This document shows positions 17,951-25,505 of a stretch of 64,000 nt of DNA, piece after piece; the first letter of the stretch is position 1, and each line of letters starts with the position of its first letter. This stretch comes from Sporanaerobium hydrogeniformans (GTDB lineage Bacteria; Bacillota; Clostridia; Lachnospirales; Cellulosilyticaceae). Position numbers and translations under genes: made by a program. Below the pieces are notes generated by a model that saw only the letters and a program-made list of their open reading frames with translations, ran no database searches and was not told the origin of the DNA. The stretch is from NCBI RefSeq assembly GCF_002735925.1, contig NZ_PEDL01000008.1, positions 62,001 through 126,000 on the forward strand. Reading direction: 5' to 3'.

Positions 17951-18421
17951 ATGAAATATCAAGGTTGTCTTTTAGCGGTTAGAGATATCTTCGCCTCTAA
18001 GAACTTTTATGAAAAAGTGCTTCATCAAAACGCCGTAATGGATATTGGCTTACATGTAACCTTCGAGGGTTTTTCTCTACAACAAGGATATGCCGAACTC
18101 ATTGGGGGAGCAGTTGAGAGTGTGAAAGAACAGTCGCACAACTTTCAAGTCTATTTTGAAGTGGAAGATTTAGACAAAGTATATGTCGAAATGAAAAGCA
18201 TATCCGACTTGCAATGGGTACATGAAATCAAGGAATATCCATGGGGGCAGCGTGACATTCGAGTATATGACCCAGACAAGCATATTGTGGAGATTGCAGA
18301 GGACATGAATACGGTTATTAAACGCTTTTTTAATCAGGGCATGTCGGCTGAAGAAGTTGCCAAGCGCACTATGTTCCCTCTTGAAGTCGTGAAACAGTAT
18401 GCGTCATGCTTTGATATATGA
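17951..18421 (+). CDS. VOC/glyoxalase superfamily protein
   Basis: The 156-aa protein has the vicinal-oxygen-chelate fold seen in glyoxalases and bleomycin-type resistance proteins. It has the N-terminal AVRDIFASKNFYEKVLHQ strand-helix, a central VYFEVEDLDKVYVEMKS repeat and the closing YPWGQRDIRVYDPDKHIVEIAEDM strand. About 40 extra residues follow (SAEEVAKRTMFPLEVVKQY) and resemble a small helix-turn-helix. It is probably co-transcribed with the AraC gene, which may control it. The substrate is unknown. Confidence 0.8.
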   Translation: MKYQGCLLAVRDIFASKNFYEKVLHQNAVMDIGLHVTFEGFSLQQGYAELIGGAVESVKEQSHNFQVYFEVEDLDKVYVEMKSISDLQWVHEIKEYPWGQRDIRVYDPDKHIVEIAEDMNTVIKRFFNQGMSAEEVAKRTMFPLEVVKQYASCFDI

Positions 18422-18550
18422 CACCTGACATAGCGTCTTTGGTAAATCAAAGCTACTATTTTACTCTGAACATATAGGTCATTTACTATAATAAAATGGG
18501 TATTGTGCCTTGTATGTGCCAATAAAAACCCAATAATAAGGAGAGTGTCT

Positions 18551-19273
18551 ATGAACTGGGAGCCGTGGACAGGTTGTTACAAAATAAGTGATGGTTGTAC
18601 AAATTGTTATTTTTACGGACCACATGCGAAACGCTACGGTCAAAATACAATACAAAAAACAGATAAATTTGATTGGCCTATAAGGAGAACTGCAAAAGGC
18701 GAATACAACATTAAAGGAAACAAAATTCTTGCGACCTGTTTTGCAACGGACTTTTTTCTTCCCCAAGCAGATGAATGGCGTAAAGAAGTTTGGGCTATCA
18801 TCAAGGAAAGAACTGACATAGAATTTTTGATTTTGACAAAGCGAATTGACCGTTTTCTTGTATCACTTCCATCAGATTGGGGGGCAGGATATGACAATGT
18901 GAATATTGGATGTACTGTCGAAAATCAAAAGTTAGCTGATTATAGACTTCCATTATTTTTATCCTATCCGATAAAACGACGTTTTATTGCCTGTGCACCA
19001 CTTTTAGAAGCGATAGATTTAACACCGTATTTTCATGGGGTAGACCATGTTACAGTAGGCGGTGAAACGGGGCAGGAAGCTCGTGAGTGTGATTATGATT
19101 GGGTACTTCATATCCGTGAACAATGCATAAAAGCGAATGTAACATTTTGGTTCAAAAATACAGGTTCACTTTTCAAACGTGACGGCGTAGTGGAAAAAAT
19201 AAATCCATTTAAGCAAACCAGTATGGCGAAAGAGCTTGGTATAAATATTTTAGATGGAAAAAGATTGTTTTGA
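18551..19273 (+). CDS. DUF5131 (phage Gp37/Gp68-like) family protein
   Basis: The 240-aa protein belongs to the family once called phage Gp37/Gp68. The N-terminal NWEPWTGCYKISDGCTNCY carries the family's CxxxxxGCxxC-like cysteines, followed by FATDFFLPQADEWR, LTKRIDRFL and the VGGETGQEARECDYDWV block, with FWFKNTGSL near the end. The arrangement is radical-SAM-like but no activity is established. The start is taken at ATG 18551, which has AAGGAGAG in front. The frame extends back to 18503 without a ribosome site. Confidence 0.8.
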   Translation: MNWEPWTGCYKISDGCTNCYFYGPHAKRYGQNTIQKTDKFDWPIRRTAKGEYNIKGNKILATCFATDFFLPQADEWRKEVWAIIKERTDIEFLILTKRIDRFLVSLPSDWGAGYDNVNIGCTVENQKLADYRLPLFLSYPIKRRFIACAPLLEAIDLTPYFHGVDHVTVGGETGQEARECDYDWVLHIREQCIKANVTFWFKNTGSLFKRDGVVEKINPFKQTSMAKELGINILDGKRLF

Positions 19274-19320
19274 TAAAATACTTAATGCGTGGCAGCTTAT
19301 GGCTAGTCAAAATATACGAA

Positions 19321-19356
19321 GACTTTTGAATCAGCTTAAAGTTTTATTATAATTAG
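19321..19356 (+). repeat. IS left-end fragment
   Basis: This 36-bp stretch matches the inner left end of the IS at 4768-4803 at about 30 positions, including a shared AAGTTTTATTATAA. No transposase sequence follows, so it is a solo end. Confidence 0.45.
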
Positions 19357-19362
19357 TAATAC

Positions 19363-19404
19363 CAAGCCTTAGAATGATTATTCGTTCTAGGGTTTGATGT
19401 GTTT
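19363..19404 (+). terminator. Rho-independent terminator after DUF5131 gene
   Basis: CAAGCCTTAGAA and TTCTAGGGTTTG pair through G-U-tolerant 12-nt arms, followed by GTTTTT a few bases on. Confidence 0.65.
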
Positions 19405-19515
19405 TTAGGCATATTAAAAGTAAGTTTTATTTAAGTTATAATAAGTTTAATCAAGAATGTACAATAACGGCACTTAGCGTTAAATGAAATCAATTTTAGA
19501 TGGGGAGCTGGTAAA

Positions 19516-20058
19516 ATGATATTAGAAACAAGTAGGTTAATTTTACGTCCTTGGAAAGAGGAAGATGCACATTCGTTGTATGAATATGCAAAAAATCCTG
19601 AGGTAGGACCTATAGCCGGATGGCCAGTTCATACAGATGTTGAAAACAGTAGGCAAATTATTAGAGATGTTCTTTCGGCATCAGAAACCTATGCTGTTAC
19701 ATTGAAGAACCAAGATATGGCTATTGGTAGTATTGGTCTTATGATAGGTAAAAATAGTAATATCGCTATTGAAGCTGATGAAGGAGAAATAGGTTACTGG
19801 ATTGGTGTACCCTATTGGGGGAAAGGTCTAATTCCAGAAGCAGTTTATGAACTTATGCGTCATGGATTTGAAGACCTTAATCTAAAGACTATTTGGTGTG
19901 GTTATTTTGAGGGAAATGAAAAGTCTAGACGTGTTCAAGAGAAATGTGGTTTTAAATACCATCATACAGAAAAGGACAAAGAATGGCCTTTAATGAATGA
20001 TGTTAGAACAGAATATATTACTTGCATTACAAAAGAACAGTGGCATGAGATGTTATAA
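19516..20058 (+). CDS. GNAT acetyltransferase, RimJ/RimL type
   Basis: An acetyl-CoA-dependent N-acetyltransferase of 180 aa; the substrate is not evident. The N-terminal [20 protein letters not shown] is the hallmark of the RimJ/RimL subgroup. The acetyl-CoA pyrophosphate loop is [18 protein letters not shown] (about residue 95), and [16 protein letters not shown]-like sequence follows. GGGGAG lies 8 nt ahead of the ATG. Confidence 0.85.
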   Translation: MILETSRLILRPWKEEDAHSLYEYAKNPEVGPIAGWPVHTDVENSRQIIRDVLSASETYAVTLKNQDMAIGSIGLMIGKNSNIAIEADEGEIGYWIGVPYWGKGLIPEAVYELMRHGFEDLNLKTIWCGYFEGNEKSRRVQEKCGFKYHHTEKDKEWPLMNDVRTEYITCITKEQWHEML

Positions 20059-20240
20059 GCAATAGTATAGATTAGAGGGAAACATAAGGGATGGAATAAA
20101 GAGAAGTAAGGCATTAATATTGGCAGAAAAAATGTTATATATACTTGAAAAAATATATAGAATAACACTTAAAGAAATAAAAGTAGTACAGGACAAGATT
20201 AATGAAATTATAAAATAACTAGCATATAGGGGGAATTTTT

Positions 20241-20831
20241 TTGAAGATAAGGACTAAAGTGATAGGGTGGGGAATATTAGTTTTAATAATATGTATAACT
20301 ATGTACCTATTGGGAGTTAGGCAACAATTTATATACTATCTTAAAGAACAATATCCTAAGAAGTCTTTTAAGGTAGGTATGGTAGTTGTAGATATTCTTT
20401 ATGATAAATATTACGCAAATATCATTTGTAGGGAGGATCAAACGGAATTTTATATCCGAAAATATTTCTCAAATTCAAAAATAGATGATAATTATTGGGA
20501 AGCTAAGAGAAAAAAACAAAATACTGAGAAATCTAAAGCTTTATTTAAGGATACAATGATAGAGCAATATATTTCTCACGTGTCTTTGATAGAATCTAAA
20601 ATAGAGCTAACAGATAAATCATATGAAGAAATAAATATAAGTCTCGTAGAAAAATGTAATCATATAGACGTTATGGCAGAAATACTCAAAATGCTAACAG
20701 TGAGCAATATTAAAGTAGCTAATATACATTTTACTTATGAAAAAACTCAAAGTGTTTATGAAGTTCAACTTAATACGAGTGATGAGTTGACAAAAGAAGA
20801 TATTGAATCAAAAGTCATTAAAATAAAATAG
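20241..20831 (+). CDS. Hypothetical membrane-anchored protein
   Basis: I do not recognise this 196-aa protein. It has one N-terminal hydrophobic segment (residues about 8-24) acting as an uncleaved anchor. A charged, lysine-rich extracytoplasmic domain of about 165 residues follows, with IYYLKEQYPKKSFKVGMVVVDI and a late FTYEKTQSVYEVQLNT strand. The start is TTG at 20241, chosen because GGGGGA lies just upstream and no ATG precedes the anchor. Between 20120 and 20218 a 32-aa open fragment (LAEKMLYILEKIY...) lies before it but shows no support as a gene. Confidence 0.5.
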   Translation: MKIRTKVIGWGILVLIICITMYLLGVRQQFIYYLKEQYPKKSFKVGMVVVDILYDKYYANIICREDQTEFYIRKYFSNSKIDDNYWEAKRKKQNTEKSKALFKDTMIEQYISHVSLIESKIELTDKSYEEINISLVEKCNHIDVMAEILKMLTVSNIKVANIHFTYEKTQSVYEVQLNTSDELTKEDIESKVIKIK

Positions 20832-20897
20832 TAGCTTATGAAATTTTGGTATGAATATCTTTTATTATATAGTGACTGTTTTAGTCCAATTTGCTAG

Positions 20898-20933
20898 TGT
20901 ATCCCCTATAAAACTTGTCCCCCTAGGGGTACA
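20898..20933. promoter_or_regulatory. Cluster of three TGTA-CCCCTA-like sites
   Basis: TGTATCCCCTA (20898) and TGTCCCCCTA (20916) lie on the + strand, and TGTACCCCTA reads on the - strand (20933 to 20924). The last two together form an 18-bp palindrome with one mismatch. They stand out in AT-rich DNA upstream of the GNAT gene. Confidence 0.4.
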
Positions 20934-20996
20934 AACTATTTTTTAAAATTCATGTATTTTGCGAGGAAGTATAATTGTCAGAATATTTTTTGTATG

Positions 20997-21008
20997 ATAC
21001 CATGGTAT
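20997..21008. promoter_or_regulatory. 12-bp palindrome near the GNAT promoter
   Basis: ATACCATGGTAT is a perfect palindrome 32 bp ahead of the GNAT start codon. It overlaps a possible -10 region, so it may be an operator. Confidence 0.3.
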
Positions 21009-21040
21009 AAGCAGTAATTAGATTTTGTGAGGTGAAAGTT

Positions 21041-21478
21041 ATGGAGATAAAAAAATTGGCTAAAGATGATATTCTAATGGCATTAGACTTAGTTTTAAAT
21101 GTTTTTATGGAGTATGAGGTACCTGATTATTCCCAACAAGGAATTGAAACATTCCAAAAGTGTATTAAAGATGACCAATGGTTAAAGTCTCTTGAAATCT
21201 TTGGGGCTTATATGAACAATAGTCTTGTAGGTGTTATTGCAACTAGAAATAACGGTAATCATATCGCATTATTCTTTGTTAAAGGTAACTATCATAGACA
21301 AGGTATTGGAAGAAGATTATTTGATAGAGTAATTGAAAATTGTACAAATAATACAATTACTGTTAATTCATCCCCATATGCTATTAAAATTTACAGGCAT
21401 CTTGGTTTTGTTGAGACGCAAACTGAACAACTAACAGATGGAATACGATATACACCTATGTCATTTACAAAAATATAA
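21041..21478 (+). CDS. GNAT acetyltransferase
   Basis: A small acetyl-CoA-dependent acetyltransferase (145 aa) of unknown substrate. The acetyl-CoA loop is HRQGIGRRLFDRV (near residue 88), preceded by the ALFFVKGNYH strand and followed by VNSSPYAIKIYRHLGFVET, which carries the usual Tyr. The start is ATG 21041 with GTGAGGTG six bases ahead; the GTG at 21032 overlaps that ribosome site. Confidence 0.82.
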   Translation: MEIKKLAKDDILMALDLVLNVFMEYEVPDYSQQGIETFQKCIKDDQWLKSLEIFGAYMNNSLVGVIATRNNGNHIALFFVKGNYHRQGIGRRLFDRVIENCTNNTITVNSSPYAIKIYRHLGFVETQTEQLTDGIRYTPMSFTKI

Positions 21479-21784
21479 AGAGTAAAAGAGATAGTGGTCT
21501 AGAGGAACCTAGGGTTTTTTTGTTATACTGAAATTTATGTATTAGCTGCATAATTGGGGTCTTGCATAGCTGAAATAAGCAACTTTTTTGCTTGTACATA
21601 GTTCATAAAGCAACAACTCTTTAAAAGGTTAAGAAACAAAGAAGAAAGTCGTACGACAACATATTCAGGAAGGACGCACTATTTTAAGTTTAGTTGCAGA
21701 ATTTGGTGCTTCTCATGCTACTATTTCAAACTGATCAAGAATTATCGCCAAGAAAAAATAACGGTATTAAAAGGAGGAACGCAA
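21479..21784. other. 306-bp gap with transposase HTH scrap
   Basis: Apart from the IS3-type fragment at about 21639-21755 and a T-run at 21513-21519 after a weak hairpin, nothing can be supported here. Confidence 0.5.
21639..21755 (+). pseudogene. IS3-type OrfA helix-turn-helix fragment
   Basis: In frame one reads VVRQHIQEGRTILSLVAEFG then ASHATISN, the DNA-binding helix-turn-helix of IS3-family OrfA. The next codon is TGA where Trp is expected. Removing one missing base restores W-I-K-N-Y, so it is a frameshifted relic without OrfB. Confidence 0.6.
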
Positions 21785-22258
21785 ATGAACAAAGTATTAT
21801 TGAAGGAATTTTCTGATGACAATATTCCTCTCTTGAAAAAATGGTTATATATACCCCATGTTGCAGCATGGTATCACGCCCCTTTAGATTGGCTTGAGGA
21901 AGTAGAAAAGCGCAATGATGAGTTTTCATTTTTACATCATTTCATAGTTGAAGTTGGAAATCACACAATTGGATTTTGTCAGTTTTATGAATATCACTAT
22001 AGCGGTGAGGACTGGCATGGCAACACTGATGTTGATGGGACTTACAGTATAGATTATTTGATTGGTGATATCGAATATCTTGGTAAAGGGTATGGAACCG
22101 CAATCATTAAAGCTTTAATTGAAAAAATTAAAATGCAGAACAATGCAAAGCGTATTATTGTGCAACCCGAACCGGAAAACAAGGCATCTTGTAACACTCT
22201 GTTATCCTGTGGATTTTCTTTTGATAAATTCAATGAAATTTATATTTTGGATTTGTAA
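21785..22258 (+). CDS. GNAT acetyltransferase, AAC(6')-like
   Basis: The 157-aa protein resembles aminoglycoside 6'-N-acetyltransferase-type GNATs. The N-terminal LLKKWLYIPHVAAWYHAPLDW matches their W-L-x-x-P-H-V block. The centre has GFCQFYEYH and YSIDYLIGD, and the acetyl-CoA loop is YLGKGYGTAIIKALI (about residue 98), then VQPEPENKASCNTLLSCGF. Resistance activity cannot be claimed from sequence alone. AAGGAGG precedes the ATG. Confidence 0.8.
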   Translation: MNKVLLKEFSDDNIPLLKKWLYIPHVAAWYHAPLDWLEEVEKRNDEFSFLHHFIVEVGNHTIGFCQFYEYHYSGEDWHGNTDVDGTYSIDYLIGDIEYLGKGYGTAIIKALIEKIKMQNNAKRIIVQPEPENKASCNTLLSCGFSFDKFNEIYILDL

Positions 22259-22290
22259 AGCTGTTGCCTAAGGAGATGATCCATGAGTTT

Positions 22291-22870
22291 AGGACTTTCG
22301 GGACAAATTGAAGTTTTGTTGTAAATTTCAAAGGCTTGAGGTTCTTCTTGTAAATAATGTAAATTTGCAGTTTTTTACCTCAAATTCTTGCCTCTATACT
22401 CAAATTCTTTTATAATCATTTCTTGTATATAAAAGATGCCTTAAAAGTTTTAAGAATTGCTTTACTTATATTTGTATCCTTTTGTAATGGTTTCAATGAA
22501 GAGATGATAAAAGTATATAAATCATTTCAAGACCTGAAAGTCCTTTTTGTAAAATATTTAAATTCGTACTTTTGACTCTAGAAAAATGAAGTTGCCACAA
22601 ATAGATACAATTAGAGACACTCTTAGAATTATTGGTAATCAAGGACTATACAAAATACATAGCAAAGTTATTAAGAAAGCCAAACGACATAGAAAATCAA
22701 ACAAGAAAAATACACCCAGATCTTAATGGTCACAACTGATTTTAATATACCTCTCTACACTTTATATAAGATGATGCACATGAGATGGGTATTGAAAATG
22801 GCTTGTTTAATCTGTTCAACTCATATAAGAAATGGTACTATATATTTAAGGATAGTCAAAACTTACAGGA
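22291..22870 (+). mobile_element. Degenerate IS copy related to the 4.8-6.0 kb element
   Basis: It begins with the same AGGACTTTCGGG end. After extra sequence it repeats the CCTGAAAGTCCT arm (22532-22544). Transposase pieces follow: KMKLPQIDTIRDTLRII... (from about 22585), then an internal deletion of roughly 540 bp relative to the first copy, then LMVTTDFNIPLYTLYKMMHM (from about 22720). After MRW a single-base shift leads to IENGLFNLFNSYKKW, the catalytic-Glu helix the other copy has lost. Confidence 0.75.
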
Positions 22871-22882
22871 GGAGTGATAAGT

Positions 22883-23104
22883 ATGAAAAAGCTGTTGAAT
22901 TATGGTAATGAGTTTGTAAAACAATCTGATTGGAGAGACTTGGCCCTCGTTAAACTCTGTCTATGTGCCGTAGGGATGATGTGGGGAATGGCCCTTCCAA
23001 GAAAGGCACACAAGCCAGCAGCTTTTATTAGTGTAGCGGTATTTGTATGTACCTATATTCCACTTATGTTAAAACTATTTAGGATAATGGATAATGACAA
23101 ATAA
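22883..23104 (+). CDS. Small two-helix membrane protein
   Basis: This 73-aa protein resembles small permease-like proteins found next to chaperones in Firmicutes; the family has no known role. A basic N-terminus (MKKLLNYGNEFVKQSDWRD) is followed by two hydrophobic segments (LALVKLCLCAVGMMWGMAL and FISVAVFVCTYIPLMLKLF). ATG 22883 is preferred because AGGAGG lies 10 nt ahead, while the in-frame GTG at 22874 is too close to it. It sits directly behind the IS remnant. Confidence 0.6.
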   Translation: MKKLLNYGNEFVKQSDWRDLALVKLCLCAVGMMWGMALPRKAHKPAAFISVAVFVCTYIPLMLKLFRIMDNDK

Positions 23105-23276
23105 AATAGGGGGGACTTGGTGGTGGCTTCGGTCACCTGGTCGCGTTAATGTAAAGACCGTATATATCCATGGTGATGGTAATATAGGTATCCAAGGTAA
23201 TAATATATTGAAAGGTAATATCAGTGAAGGTGCCAATAAAGGCGGTGTTCGTCCTGCTTTGTGGTTGAAACTGTAA
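23094..23276 (+). pseudogene. DUF6273 C-terminal fragment
   Basis: The 60-aa frame reads GGTWWWLRSPGRVNVKTVYI and ends in GGVRPALWLKL, the hallmark closing blocks of DUF6273 surface-associated domains. These are normally far longer and preceded by a signal peptide or repeats. It overlaps the previous gene by 11 bp, so it appears to be a stranded 3' end rather than a functional gene. Confidence 0.6.
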
Positions 23277-23329
23277 TTCTATGCTATAGTCAAGCATTTT
23301 TGTAACATCATTTATTATGAGGAGAATGT

Positions 23330-23759
23330 ATGAATAAAAAAAAGTGAAAAAGCAGCTGAATTATTTAAGAAAGGGTTTAACTGTTCTCAAGCAATAATAG
23401 GGGCATTTTGTGAAGATTATGGCATTAAAATGCAAACCGGTCTTAAAATTGCTTCTGGTTTGGGGAGTGGTGTAAGAAGTGCTGAAATATGTGGAGCTGT
23501 TTCTGGTGCCGTTTTGGTAATCGGGTTGAAATATGGTTCTGATAATACTGATTCAAAAACATTGTGCAATACAAAAACAGAGGAATTCATTAAGATGTTT
23601 AGAGAAATAAATGGAAGTATTGTTTGTCGTGATATTTTAGGTTGTGATATTACTACACCACATGGGAAAGAAAAAGCATTGGCGGAACAATATTTTACTA
23701 CTGTTTGCCTTGATATGGTTGTTAGTGCAGCTCAAATACTTGAAGATTTATACTATTAA
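23330..23759 (+). pseudogene. C_GCAxxG_C_C family protein, frameshifted in an A8 run
   Basis: The family is a putative redox or metal protein with conserved Cys. A GGAGA ribosome site and ATG at 23330 open a frame that meets a stop at 23345. Removing one A from the eight-A run at 23336-23343 joins it to SEKAAELFKKGFNCSQAIIG and then to the long frame. That frame has the conserved GLGSGVRSAEICGAVSGAVL (near residue 45), an internal Cys in SIVCRDILGCD and a late VCLDMVVSAA. The alternative start ATG at 23430 would remove the NCSQA cysteine. It is a real mutation, a sequencing slip or transcriptional slippage. Confidence 0.7.
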
Positions 23760-23830
23760 TCTACAATCATAATAAATATAATTATACATATTACCACACA
23801 CTGTCTTATTTACATGTGTGCTCTCATAGG

Positions 23831-23856
23831 AGCTTAGAGAAATCTAAGCTTTTTTC
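23831..23856 (+). terminator. Rho-independent terminator
   Basis: A perfect 8-bp stem AGCTTAGA-GAAA-TCTAAGCT is followed by TTTTTT, 71 bp after the C_GCAxxG gene. Confidence 0.85.
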
Positions 23857-24038
23857 TTTATAGGAGTATTGCTAAGAGGTATAAAATAGAAGATAATTAA
23901 TAGAAGATAGAAGAAGGTAATCATATGATTAAATCAGGTAGATATAGACAAGGCGACTTATGGGTAAGGCAGTAAGCATGTAGAATGAAATTATTGAGAG
24001 AAATGGAAAAACATTTAGAAGGTTTGAGAGGATAGAAG

Positions 24039-24236
24039 ATGCAAAATAAAATTAACAAGCTAATGGAAGATTATTACGTGACATTTGGAGAGCTTGCTAT
24101 GCGTTTAGGAATCAGTAAACAAACACTTACAAGAAAGTTAAAGGGCACTACAGATTGGACTTATGCTGAAATGATACTCCTTGCGCAAGTATTCAATATT
24201 GAAGATATAGAAGAATTTTTCTTTGGAGGTAACTAA
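24039..24236 (+). CDS. Small XRE/Cro-type helix-turn-helix protein
   Basis: A 65-aa single-domain DNA-binding protein. The helix-turn-helix is FGELAMRLGISKQTLTRKLKG (residues about 16-36), followed by the third helix YAEMILLAQVFNIEDIEEFF. Such proteins are common cargo of phages and conjugative elements. Upstream (23925-24036) are scraps of coding-like sequence (KSGRYRQGDLWVRQ and IERNGKTFRRFERIEDA) that suggest a decayed mobile element, but no intact gene. Confidence 0.7.
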   Translation: MQNKINKLMEDYYVTFGELAMRLGISKQTLTRKLKGTTDWTYAEMILLAQVFNIEDIEEFFFGGN

Positions 24237-24341
24237 CGGATTATTTCAATAAAAAACATCAAATTACCTCTCTTTAACAAGTCGGAAAATGAGAGGTAGT
24301 AGTCTCTAAAATAGGGTATTTTATTGTTAGGAGCTGAAGAT

Positions 24342-25196
24342 ATGGAATGGATAGAACGATTAAATAATGCAGTTAATTATATCGAAGAGAATATAAAAGA
24401 AACTATTGATTTAGAAGAAGTTTCGAAGATTACATGTTGCTCAACCTATCATTTTCAAAGGATGTTTGCATATATAGCGGATATACCATTATCTGAGTAC
24501 ATACGCCGTAGGAGAATGTCCTTGGCAGCTGTAGATTTACAAAATGGCAATGAGAAAGTGATAGATATTTCGTTAAAGTATGGATATGATTCACCTACAG
24601 CATTTAACAGAGCTTTTAAAAACATACATGGAATAGCACCATCTCAGGCAAGGAAAGAAGGTATGAAATTAAAAGCATTTCCTCCTATCAGCTTCAAAAT
24701 AACAGTAAAAGGAGATAGTGGGATGAATTATAGAATTGAAAAGAAAGAAGCATTTAGAATTATAGGTATTTCTGAACCATTGGAAGTAGAGATTGAGAAA
24801 AACTTTAAAATAGTCCCTCTGATGTGGGGGCAAGCAGCAAGAAGTGGAACAATCTCAAAACTTGCTTCTATGATGGAAGGAATGCCAATGGGACTATTAG
24901 GAGTAAGCTCCTGTAATAAGTTAGAGCATTGGAAATATTATATTGCAGTTACAAGTAGTCAACCAATAGAAAATGATTTAGAAGAATATATTGTTCCCGC
25001 CTCTACATGGGCAATATTTTCAGGAGAAGGTAGTAATCAATCTATACAAGAACTAGAAAAAAGAATTATAACAGAATGGCTTCCTACTTCAGGTTATGAG
25101 TATGGAAATGCACCAGATATCGAAGTCTATTTAAATGCAGATCCAGAGCATGCTCAATATGAAATTTGGATTCCAGTTATAAAAAAGATGAATTAG
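24342..25196 (+). CDS. AraC regulator with GyrI-like effector-binding domain
   Basis: A two-domain transcriptional regulator of about 284 aa. The N-terminal 100 residues hold two helix-turn-helix motifs (VSKITCCSTYHFQRMF and VIDISLKYGYDSPTAFNRAF). The C-terminal 160 residues are a GyrI/Rob-type ligand-binding domain starting at YRIEKKEAFRIIGIS and ending in YEIWIPV. The ligand is unknown; relatives sense drugs or small hydrophobic molecules. The ATG at 24342 is chosen because TAGGAG lies 8 nt ahead; the in-frame TTG at 24324 precedes it. Confidence 0.85.
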   Translation: MEWIERLNNAVNYIEENIKETIDLEEVSKITCCSTYHFQRMFAYIADIPLSEYIRRRRMSLAAVDLQNGNEKVIDISLKYGYDSPTAFNRAFKNIHGIAPSQARKEGMKLKAFPPISFKITVKGDSGMNYRIEKKEAFRIIGISEPLEVEIEKNFKIVPLMWGQAARSGTISKLASMMEGMPMGLLGVSSCNKLEHWKYYIAVTSSQPIENDLEEYIVPASTWAIFSGEGSNQSIQELEKRIITEWLPTSGYEYGNAPDIEVYLNADPEHAQYEIWIPVIKKMN

Positions 25197-25505
25197 ATAC
25201 GTTATATTTAATATACTTTGATGATAAAGAAAGATTTTTTATGCTATTAATAAGGATTGAATCCTGTATTGCACAGGGCTCAGTCCTTTTATTTTGTCTT
25301 TGATTCGTTTGTTATTACACTAATTTATCTATTTTTCTAATTCCTTTTTAAATTCTTCAATAGATTTATTGGTATCAAGATTAACTGATCTAAAAAAACT
25401 TAAATTCAACCATGTTACTCTAGTAATATTTATAATATGACATATTGTAATCTTATTTATATGTTATAATCCAGTTAGATAAAATATAAATGGAGGCCCT
25501 TATGT
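25197..25505. other. 309-bp gap: terminator and minus-strand coding scrap
   Basis: It holds the terminator at 25252-25292. On the - strand from about 25425 down to 25329 an open stretch ends in NLDTNKSIEEFKKELEK and a stop, which looks like the tail of a lost gene, but there is no start or recognisable family. Confidence 0.4.
25252..25292 (+). terminator. Rho-independent terminator after AraC gene
   Basis: AAGGATTGAATCCTGT pairs with ACAGGGCTCAGTCCTT with minor mismatches around ATTGC, followed by TTTT. Confidence 0.7.

Noticed and set aside
20120-20218. 32-aa frame LAEKMLYILEKIY...
   Set aside because: It starts at TTG without a ribosome site and is lysine/isoleucine-rich, as expected of random AT-rich sequence.
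23094-23276. Diversity-generating retroelement target
   Set aside because: No reverse transcriptase or template repeat is visible in the window.
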